This document shows positions 17,101 to 23,415 of a DNA stretch of 37,427 nucleotides, one piece after another (within the stretch, counting starts at the first letter, position 1; each line of letters opens with the position of its first letter). A program made the translations under genes and the position numbers. The stretch spans positions 1 through 37,427 of the forward strand of contig JAFRXS010000204.1 in assembly GCA_017443405.1 (NCBI GenBank), written 5' to 3'. Below the pieces are notes generated by a model. It saw nothing but the letters and a program-made list of their open reading frames with translations. It had not been told where the DNA came from and searched no databases. Source of the DNA: Clostridia bacterium (GTDB lineage: Bacteria; Bacillota; Clostridia; Oscillospirales; Acutalibacteraceae).

Positions 17101-20100
17101 GCAACCAGTGTTTCTTTCTACAAAAAGAATACGACATCGACATTTGATGACAGCAGCTGCACCTACGCCCTGAGTACAGGTACCGACGCCGCGCAGTATC
17201 TGACTCTTGAAAACGTATCTAACGGGACAGCTAAGATACTGCTCCACAGCAATCAGGTCGGCGACTACACTACCTACAGCCGCTATGTTGGCGCTCCGGT
17301 TACCGGCGCGAGCTATCAGTACTTCACCGAGTCCGATACAGGCGCGGATTTCGAGTTCTACAAGCTTGAGGACGTCACTGTCGCCGGCGATATCGACCCG
17401 GTCACGGAAGCCGAAGACGAGAATAATTCCCCGATCGAGTCCGTGACGATCTCCGGCAAGGAGGCGACGCTGTATATCGGCGCTTCCGCGTCCACATATA
17501 CCGGTCTGTACTTTAACATCGTGTACAAGAGCGAAGCCAAAGCGGCGAACGAGGCGCAGATACCGATCAAGGTCGGCGACCTGATCGATTACAGCGGCCA
17601 CAACAACGTCGCCTCCTACTGCAACGAGGCGGGCGACATAACCGGTCTCGGCGCGTATTACAGCGCGATGGACGGCGCATGGTTCAGCGACCTCATCCTC
17701 CATATAATCCAGAAGGAGGACTACCCCGAGTACCCGAACGAGGGCTCCGTCCGCGTCGGCAAGACCTCGGGCTCGCCCAACTTCCTGACCAACGGCGTCA
17801 CGCAGGTCGAGCTCACCGCCACCGGCGTGCCGATGTCCCCGGGCATAGATATCGTGCTCATGCTCGATACCTCCTCCTCCATGACCAACACGATAGGCGG
17901 CATCACCAGACTCGACGCTCTGCAGACCTCCGTCGGCGCGATGCTCGACTATCTGTCCGAGCCGAACGAGACGACCGGGCAGATACCCGATATCACGATG
18001 GCGATCGCGGACTTCAACGGTTACTGGGACACCGAGCAGGTCGGCGGTACCACCGATACCTACCTCAGCCGCAACGACCACCCGAACGGCACTACGTCGA
18101 GGACCACTACCAACTCCGCGCAGCACTGCACGATCCTGACCGGACCGAACGCCGGCAGCGAGACCTACGACAATTCAGCTTTCATCCCGGTCTCGGAGCT
18201 TTCGGACTCGAGCAGCGCGAACTATTTCGATTCTTCGACGATAGCCTGCAAGAGCGGTACTAACTACGACCAGGCTCTGCAGACGGTCTACAAGCTGTTC
18301 GAGGCGAGGCAGGCTTACAACGCTTCGCAGCAGGATGAACGCGAGACGGTCGTCATCTTCATGTCGGACGGCGGTCCCTTCCAGTACAACTTCTTCACCT
18401 CGCAGTCCACGACCTATCTGTGGAACTACTGGCTGCTGGGCACCTACGACGAAGACCTTGCGTCGGACGGCTCGCCCGTATCCGGCGAGCCCGCGGCGAC
18501 GACCACCTACAACAGCTCCAACGACACCATCTACAGGGATTATCTCAGCAATCATAACGATATGACCGAGCTGCTCGCCGACTACAACGGCGGCGAACAC
18601 TGGTACTTCTACAACGGCAAGGGCAACTCCAACCGTTACGCGGAAGCTCTGAAGGGCGACAAGGACAAGCTCTATACCGTCGTCACGAAAGATCCCGACG
18701 CCTACTGCAACGACCGCAACAGCGACGGCTTCTGCGATCTGTGCGGCAAGTGCACGGTGGAATGCGTCGACCACGACCACGACGGTCTGTGCGACGTCTG
18801 CGGACACATCGACCAGTGCTCGCATACGGACGCGAACTCCGACGGCTTCTGCGACGTCTGCGGCTGCTGCATGGACGGCTGTCAGACCTATCAGTACCTG
18901 ACTCAGGTCTCCGGTCTCGGCGCGACGGTCTACTCCATCATGTTCTGTAAAGAGACCGATAAGGCGATCTCCATGGACGCGATGGACTACATCATCAAGG
19001 ACATCGCCACGGACGAATCCAAGGCTTACCCCGACGCGCAGAGCGCCGAAGACCTGACGAACGCGTTCATGGAGATCGCGTCCAACTTCGTGCAGGCGGG
19101 TACCAACGCCTACTTCGTCGATACGATGGGCGCCGCCTACGATATCCAGCTCGCTACGGTGTTCACGAAGAACAACGGCGAGTACGAGCAGACCTATACG
19201 CTCGACCCGAGGCCCACGATCGAGGTCAAGAAGCACAAGGTCTACACCCGCGCGGACTATGCGAACGGCGTCATCTCCTCCTATGACCAGATCGGCACGC
19301 GCACCGGCGCGAGCGAGACGGTCGAGGTCGTATCCTTCAACGACGACGGTACCGAGGCTTACTCCAGCCTGATAGGCGGCGGAACGACGAACATCTATAC
19401 CGACGGTCTGATAAGAGCCAAGAGCTTCATATACAACAACACCTCTTCCCCGGTCATGATCGACACGGACGGCGACGGTGTCAATGACTACAGCCTTGAC
19501 GCCGAGACCTTCTACTGGACGATCGGTATAATCGAGGATACGGAATACGCCCTTACCTACTGGCTGTACCTGACGGGCTCCATGGAGGGCACGCGCGAAC
19601 CCGGCTCCTTCCAGACCAACCAGGCGGCTATACTGTACTACGACAACTATCTGGGGCACGAGTGCTGGCAGGAGGTCTTCTCGCCCGTGCAGGCGTGGAA
19701 GGCTGCGAACATCACCTTCGAGTTCTACCTGGTCGACGATATGGGCAACCCGGTCAACAGCGCCGGCGAGGTCGTGCCGTTCGCGAACCGCGTGCTCATC
19801 GGCAACAAGCAGACCGAGACGTTCAACCTGAACTCCAACGACACGCAGACCGCGAGCGATCTGTTCGAGGTCGCGGCTGCGGACCTGCCCGATTACTACG
19901 AGCTGTACAGCCCGGACTCGAGATTCGCCGTAGCGCTCTACTCCGGCGACGACTACAACACGAGCCGCGCGATAATCACCGACGACGTTACTAAGTACGG
20001 CTCCTCGACCGACGTCACCACGTACTACTACGATCAGTACAACACCTATAACAGGGCGGGCGACGTCCCCTCGAACCTGGTCTATGACTACGCCAACACG

Positions 20101-22422
20101 CACGTGGCGTTCGGCGTGAAGCGCGTCGTGACCATAGTGCCCGACGCGGTCGTGATAGACTACGGTCTGCCCGTGAAGGTACATCCGCTGCTCAACGACA
20201 TCGCGCTCTTCGCGGGCACGAAGATCAACAACGTCGGTACCGCCCTCGCGGAAGGCGCCGAGACGAACGTGGGCTATCCCGAGTCCAAGCTCACGAACGC
20301 CGCCAAGGAGCTGACGCTCGAGCACGGAACAGCGTCCGTCGTGAACGGCGATACCTCGGCTGATACCTACGTCGTCTATAGCCCCTCCGATATGCTGATG
20401 GACAGGGAAGTAGTCCTCTACTACGAGGTCTACATGAACAGCCACTACTATTACAGCACGGTGACCGTTATCCCCGCCGCCAACATCTATTACGAGGACA
20501 GCTTCCTTGAATTCATCGACGGTACGGGCGCGAACGCCTCCTATGTGTGGCAGACCGCAGGCGAGACCTACGAGGGCGTCTATCAGGCGGAGGACCGCCC
20601 GGGCACCTTCGCCCTCGCAACCTACGACGCCAACAACGTCTACGGCAACGACGCCGCTTACGACGACAGCGTCGCGACCTACTCCCTCGGCTCCGCGAGG
20701 TATGTCACTCTCGACACCGGCGCCAAGGCGACCCCCGCTATCTCCCCGAGAGCGGAATTCGACTTCTGTGGTACGGGCTTCGACGTCATCAGCGTCACGA
20801 GCGGTCAGACCGGACTCATCACCGTGACCGTCACGAACACCGAGACCGGCGAGTCGCAGAAGAGGCTGGTCAACACCTATTACGGCTACGGCTACGGCAG
20901 GCTCTACCTCAACGCCGAAGGCTCCGTGACTCTTGCCGAGACGGACGAAGCCGGCAACGAGAATTTGCCGCTGTACTACTTCGCCGAGTCGTTCAACCCG
21001 CTCCACCCGACGCCCGACGCCGACGAGCTCATCGTCCGCGTGAACGGCAGGGTCTTCACGACCAAGAACCACTCCGACTCCGATATCGTCTACGACTACG
21101 CCTACGGCTGGCTCTCCGAGACGACGAGCGACGGTGTGCTCTATCAGATCCCCGTCCTCAAATTCGACGGGCTCGACTATGGAACCTATCACGTGACGAT
21201 CCAGCCGCGTTACGCCGCGATGTACGACATACAGGGCGCCGGTCGGTACGACGTTTACGTCGACGGCATCCGCGTCTACGACCCGGCGGGCACGGGCGAT
21301 AACGTCTCGACGGTCGTCGCCGAGGCGTACGAACAGGACAAGGAGCGCAACCCGGTCATCGCGAAGGTCAGGGACACCGTCATCGGCGATACCGAGGGCT
21401 TCCTGAGGCAGACCTCGGGCGTGGGCGAGACCGACGTCGGCGGCACGATCATGGTCGACGGTATGTTCGTCACCGCGAGCTCCGCGACCGCGCTCAGGGA
21501 CCTTACCCAGTCCGGACCGAACAACGAGATGTATCTCGCGCAGTACCAAGCGCTGGCGTTCAAGCCCGCCGTCGTCGCCAGCCGTGCTCCCGCGTCGTTC
21601 CAGCTCGGCATGAAGGTCGCCATCACCGGCGTCGACGGCGAGACGGAACAGTACAAGCCCTCCGTCGCGTCTGTCCGCGTCATCATCTCCGACGTCAAGA
21701 GGATGATGATCCGCCACATCAGCACGATCACCGTCAGCGGCTCGGCGGAGCAGTTCTACGACCTTTCTCCGCTGCTTTCGTGGACCAAGAGCGAGGACGA
21801 GACGACCTACGTCGCCGACTATGACGTGGTCATCCTCAACGACTCCGACGCGGTGCTGTCGCTCACGACCTTCAAGACGACCTTCTCGAGCCTCGAGGAA
21901 GAGGCGGAGGAACCCGTGCTCGCCCTTGCGAGCAACAAGAGGACGCTCAGCTTCGCGACGATGGCGGTCAATAAGGTGCTGACCTCGGCTGACACCTCGA
22001 CGCTCGACATCAAGTGGGACTCGACCGACCTCGAAGCGGGCGCGACCGCGACGCTGAGCGTCACCACCTCCGACGAGATCGTCTCCGTGACGGTCGGCGA
22101 CACCGAGATCACCGATTACACCGACAACGGCGACGGCACGAGGACATGGACGTATTCGTTCACCGTGGTCGAGAACGGCGAGGGCTCCTACGACGTGATC
22201 CTCAAGGACGCGTTCGGCAGAGTCAGCGAGACCTACACGGCGGACGTCCCGCTCAAGGAAGAGCCGACGACCGGACCCGCCGGCGACGGCACCGGAACGG
22301 ACGAAACGCAGACTCAGGACAGCGGCTCCGAAGACCGCTCCTTCGCCGCCCGCCTGCGCGCGGTGCTCGACTGGTTGCTCGACCTGTTCCGCAGGATCAT
22401 TAACTTCTTCAAGTCGCTTTGA
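14125..22422 (+). CDS. Giant secreted metallophosphoesterase-vWA multidomain protein (2765 aa)
   Basis: A single uninterrupted frame. Residues 1-33 form a signal peptide. Residues ~45-350 are a calcineurin-like phosphoesterase: 'VACSDYQ' (Gln where the usual DxH has His), 'CAGDFDYD', 'GNHD' (137-140), 'ISHLPLH', 'GHNH' (251-254). From ~410 to ~1095 there are tandem beta-rich modules opening 'Y.RITD.SQLVDG..YV' at about 411, 594, 771 and 867, each with a 'YEWTF/IEWTY' centre and an 'AFYG.K/SFYKK' end. A vWA domain follows with MIDAS residues Asp1248, Ser1250, Ser1252, Thr1379 and Asp1415, interrupted by a 13-cysteine Asp-rich insert (about 1528-1587). Later come a 'DTDGDGVNDY' calcium-type loop, several beta-sandwich stretches and a C-terminal amphipathic helix 'LLDLFRRIINFFKSL' without LPxTG. 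It probably works at the cell surface in adhesion; the phosphoesterase substrate is unknown. Confidence 0.85.
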   Translation: MQKFSKRSVSFFLTLLFVLSAFAPAAGTFTLQAAAQTPAAGEAVTVVACSDYQYPNTDEYGVGATGNAGGAILATRISAQLQSAGISGVDGFFCAGDFDYDLNRRESDTAAGITSLENAVTSSGLADSSTEFVNVQGNHDPKSTAGGTSPSGDNDPSSGAYGVFVINERDYQWASTGINEAATLELCESMRRYFNSKIAVNYTAPIFVISHLPLHYSMRTKNDGDNIYAKDIFDVLQDAADNGLNIIFMFGHNHSQGWDDYLGGANIFLTPGSSINIAELGSRDSYTAETLKFTYMNAGYTGYYEHRNTATGTASSTTYDLADLTMTSFEISASDVVIKRFNASGETALKKAGVYNYYKNENTSVSYQPDATVVDQPYTLSLTDVPETEYEIDPVVAAQVIPVGTGEDKTYKRITDVSQLVDGGTYVMVATGTKNGQAADFMGIVAPKAAAAQGSKTGLNIVKALPDGFSLGSTLSGKYSSYEWTFHKDGDKWILESANGSLTMTDQGGGSYNVIVSENGTPVSITESVNNRPDEFEVHGWNDIYLDRYDGTDSVITAWAAAGNSVTVAFYGTKSESGVVTKPYTDHSAISAVYPRITDASQLVDGERYVLIYMGLQNTSSTYTANSTNYLLSHELKTQSVTGFNPFDSAFTGSISDTLTGRYGEYEFLFTKSGSQWKLSDDSGQVTMALHSGSSSAFDVSYSSSGTPYNIIASSQSGGFLLTTTIGGTELVFDHDKTNNVVNGYRKSNSGNQVVFAIYGAKKLSDTTIQRYVKQNVTSTSDLTAGETYLVVNGDKALDTADNMRAMKVEPLTDENGNKYIDYGNHGDYEMTWTKNSSSNTYDFVNKSNQKLQIGRSGGIYSETTTYNRVTSLENGSVYIIATAAGKALSSAASGSNRAAQNVTISGNAVTSTTNNNYTSIEWTYVLSGSNKRLKASNDQYLSISRSTASLSNSAVNLTIPNFSNNTTTIKANGYLRYSSSDYFYGARNSDNATSVSFYKKNTTSTFDDSSCTYALSTGTDAAQYLTLENVSNGTAKILLHSNQVGDYTTYSRYVGAPVTGASYQYFTESDTGADFEFYKLEDVTVAGDIDPVTEAEDENNSPIESVTISGKEATLYIGASASTYTGLYFNIVYKSEAKAANEAQIPIKVGDLIDYSGHNNVASYCNEAGDITGLGAYYSAMDGAWFSDLILHIIQKEDYPEYPNEGSVRVGKTSGSPNFLTNGVTQVELTATGVPMSPGIDIVLMLDTSSSMTNTIGGITRLDALQTSVGAMLDYLSEPNETTGQIPDITMAIADFNGYWDTEQVGGTTDTYLSRNDHPNGTTSRTTTNSAQHCTILTGPNAGSETYDNSAFIPVSELSDSSSANYFDSSTIACKSGTNYDQALQTVYKLFEARQAYNASQQDERETVVIFMSDGGPFQYNFFTSQSTTYLWNYWLLGTYDEDLASDGSPVSGEPAATTTYNSSNDTIYRDYLSNHNDMTELLADYNGGEHWYFYNGKGNSNRYAEALKGDKDKLYTVVTKDPDAYCNDRNSDGFCDLCGKCTVECVDHDHDGLCDVCGHIDQCSHTDANSDGFCDVCGCCMDGCQTYQYLTQVSGLGATVYSIMFCKETDKAISMDAMDYIIKDIATDESKAYPDAQSAEDLTNAFMEIASNFVQAGTNAYFVDTMGAAYDIQLATVFTKNNGEYEQTYTLDPRPTIEVKKHKVYTRADYANGVISSYDQIGTRTGASETVEVVSFNDDGTEAYSSLIGGGTTNIYTDGLIRAKSFIYNNTSSPVMIDTDGDGVNDYSLDAETFYWTIGIIEDTEYALTYWLYLTGSMEGTREPGSFQTNQAAILYYDNYLGHECWQEVFSPVQAWKAANITFEFYLVDDMGNPVNSAGEVVPFANRVLIGNKQTETFNLNSNDTQTASDLFEVAAADLPDYYELYSPDSRFAVALYSGDDYNTSRAIITDDVTKYGSSTDVTTYYYDQYNTYNRAGDVPSNLVYDYANTHVAFGVKRVVTIVPDAVVIDYGLPVKVHPLLNDIALFAGTKINNVGTALAEGAETNVGYPESKLTNAAKELTLEHGTASVVNGDTSADTYVVYSPSDMLMDREVVLYYEVYMNSHYYYSTVTVIPAANIYYEDSFLEFIDGTGANASYVWQTAGETYEGVYQAEDRPGTFALATYDANNVYGNDAAYDDSVATYSLGSARYVTLDTGAKATPAISPRAEFDFCGTGFDVISVTSGQTGLITVTVTNTETGESQKRLVNTYYGYGYGRLYLNAEGSVTLAETDEAGNENLPLYYFAESFNPLHPTPDADELIVRVNGRVFTTKNHSDSDIVYDYAYGWLSETTSDGVLYQIPVLKFDGLDYGTYHVTIQPRYAAMYDIQGAGRYDVYVDGIRVYDPAGTGDNVSTVVAEAYEQDKERNPVIAKVRDTVIGDTEGFLRQTSGVGETDVGGTIMVDGMFVTASSATALRDLTQSGPNNEMYLAQYQALAFKPAVVASRAPASFQLGMKVAITGVDGETEQYKPSVASVRVIISDVKRMMIRHISTITVSGSAEQFYDLSPLLSWTKSEDETTYVADYDVVILNDSDAVLSLTTFKTTFSSLEEEAEEPVLALASNKRTLSFATMAVNKVLTSADTSTLDIKWDSTDLEAGATATLSVTTSDEIVSVTVGDTEITDYTDNGDGTRTWTYSFTVVENGEGSYDVILKDAFGRVSETYTADVPLKEEPTTGPAGDGTGTDETQTQDSGSEDRSFAARLRAVLDWLLDLFRRIINFFKSL
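16717..17137 (+). other. AT-rich in-frame 414-bp insert inside the giant gene
   Basis: The segment is about 36% GC when 16921-17100 is counted (64 of 180), against 58% for a flanking line (17581-17640). It is bounded by direct repeats ACGACAT at 16717-16723 and 17131-17137, whose offset of 414 bp is exactly 138 codons. It encodes one complete extra module ('NRVTSLENGSVYIIAT' to 'NATSVSFYKKN') placed in the middle of another module, whose second half resumes afterwards ('STFDDSSCTYALSTG' to 'DFEFYKLE'). Confidence 0.7.
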
Positions 22423-22436
22423 TCCCTATATGAGAG

Positions 22437-22467
22437 AAACGGCAGCGCTCCGGCGCTGCCGTTTTTT
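22437..22467 (+). terminator. Terminator of the giant gene
   Basis: AAACGGCAGCGC (22437-22448), loop TCCG, GCGCTGCCGTTT (22453-22464), then T's. A textbook intrinsic terminator 15 bases after the stop. Confidence 0.92.
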
Positions 22468-22508
22468 CCTGCCTTGAAGCGTTCATAAAAAACCTTGAAT
22501 AATCCGCA

Positions 22509-22537
22509 TTGAATTTTTCCGCCGTTTCGTGTATAAT
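22509..22537 (+). promoter_or_regulatory. luxS promoter
   Basis: TTGAAT (22509-22514), 17-bp spacer, perfect TATAAT (22532-22537). The leader is about 30 bases. Confidence 0.78.
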
Positions 22538-22571
22538 CGGTACGGTAATAAAAACTGACGGGAGAACGGAT

Positions 22572-23096
22572 ATGGAACTCATTCAGAGCTTTTCGGTCGA
22601 TCATACCAAGATAGTGCCGGGGATCTTCACCAGCAGGGTGGACGTACTCGGTGAATACAGGGTCACGACCTATGACGTGAGGCTCAAAAGGCCCAACAGG
22701 GAGCCGGTCATCGACGTCGGCGCGATGCACTCGCTCGAGCATCTTATCGCGACCTGTCTGCGCAACGACCCCGACTGGAAGGACGAGGTCGTCTATTGGG
22801 GGCCGATGGGCTGCCTGACCGGATTTTATCTCATCCTCAAGGGCGAACGCGCTCCGCGCGAGATATACGATATCCTGCTCAGGGCGTTCAAATTCGTCCT
22901 TGACGCCGAAGAGGTGCCAGGCGCAACGGCTGTGAACTGCGGACACTACCTCATGCACAACCTCGGCATGGCGAAATGGTACGCGAAGGAATTCGTCGAC
23001 TACCTCGAGGCGAACGCGGACAACGACGCGATCTTCGAGTATCCCCGCGCCGAACGCCTCGTGACGGATGACGGACAGAGGTTCTTTGATTCGTGA
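22572..23096 (+). CDS. luxS: S-ribosylhomocysteine lyase LuxS
   Basis: 174 residues, close to the usual ~155-170. LuxS cleaves S-ribosylhomocysteine to homocysteine and DPD, the AI-2 precursor, in the activated methyl cycle; it is a cytoplasmic homodimer with one Fe/Zn per subunit. All signature residues are present: His11, Arg37, the metal motif His53-x-x-Glu56-His57 ('MHSLEHL'), Cys81 in 'GPMGCLTGFY' and metal ligand Cys123 in 'AVNCGHYLMHNL'. Start ATG 22572 is preceded by GGGAGA; an upstream in-frame ATG at 22509 lies in the promoter. It is monocistronic, with no pfs or metabolism genes adjacent. The last residues ('TDDGQRFFDS') lie beyond the conserved core and resemble a short repeat seen again at 25990-26020, so the tail may have been replaced. 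Confidence 0.96.
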   Translation: MELIQSFSVDHTKIVPGIFTSRVDVLGEYRVTTYDVRLKRPNREPVIDVGAMHSLEHLIATCLRNDPDWKDEVVYWGPMGCLTGFYLILKGERAPREIYDILLRAFKFVLDAEEVPGATAVNCGHYLMHNLGMAKWYAKEFVDYLEANADNDAIFEYPRAERLVTDDGQRFFDS

Positions 23097-23100
23097 TATG

Positions 23101-23340
23101 CTTTTCTGCCGACGGCAGGTGACATTGCCTTCGGCTCGATAATAATGAATTGACGCTCCGCGTCATGAATTGCGCGGCGAGCCGCGCGTGATTTCTCGCT
23201 CTGCTCCGTGAATTGCGCCGCTATACGGCGCATTGACGGTGGGCTTGGCGCCCACACCGCATTATATTATGAACGCGAAGCGTTCCTCAATGCCCGAAGG
23301 GCAAATCACGCCGTCAGGCAATCCACGCGCCGATGGCGCC
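23101..23340. repeat. Array 2 of short hairpins with variable stems
   Basis: At least nine mini-hairpins in 240 bp: CTGCC-gac-GGCAG (23106-23118), TGACGC-tcc-GCGTCA (23151-23165), GCGCGG-cgag-CCGCGC (23172-23187), GCGCCG-ctata-CGGCGC (23215-23231), GTGGGC-ttggc-GCCCAC (23239-23255), GAACGC-gaa-GCGTTC (23271-23285), TGCCC-gaa-GGGCA (23291-23303), GCC-gtca-GGC (23310-23319), GCGCC-gat-GGCGC (23327-23339). Linkers are of the type TGAATT, AATTGA or AATCCAC. The GAACGC hairpin and the GCCGTCAGGCAAT unit also occur in array 1. Confidence 0.75.
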
Positions 23341-23370
23341 TTCGCAACACGCAAAACCTCATTGCCGCGT

Positions 23371-23405
23371 AAAAACGACAGCTCCCGTTGGCGCTGCCGT
23401 TTTTT
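23371..23405. terminator. Terminator of the GH36 gene
   Basis: AAAACG-a-CAGC (23372-23382) pairs with GCTG-c-CGTTTT (23393-23403), with one A/C mismatch. T-runs on either strand could end the minus-strand GH36 transcript and anything read from luxS. Confidence 0.65.
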
Positions 23406-23415
23406 ATATCCCGCC

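Noticed and set aside
18703..18888. Dockerin domain in the giant protein
   Set aside because: The Asp-rich loops contain multiple CxxC pairs and lack the paired 22-residue dockerin repeats with their F-helices.
18175..21717. 1180-codon minus-strand frame opposite the giant gene
   Set aside because: Same codon-shadow effect; repetitive VVV/RRR/DDD composition and no family match.
23101..23340. Tandem attenuators or tRNA-like RNA
   Set aside because: No cloverleaf, CCA or T-loop consensus, and no U-tracts after the stems.
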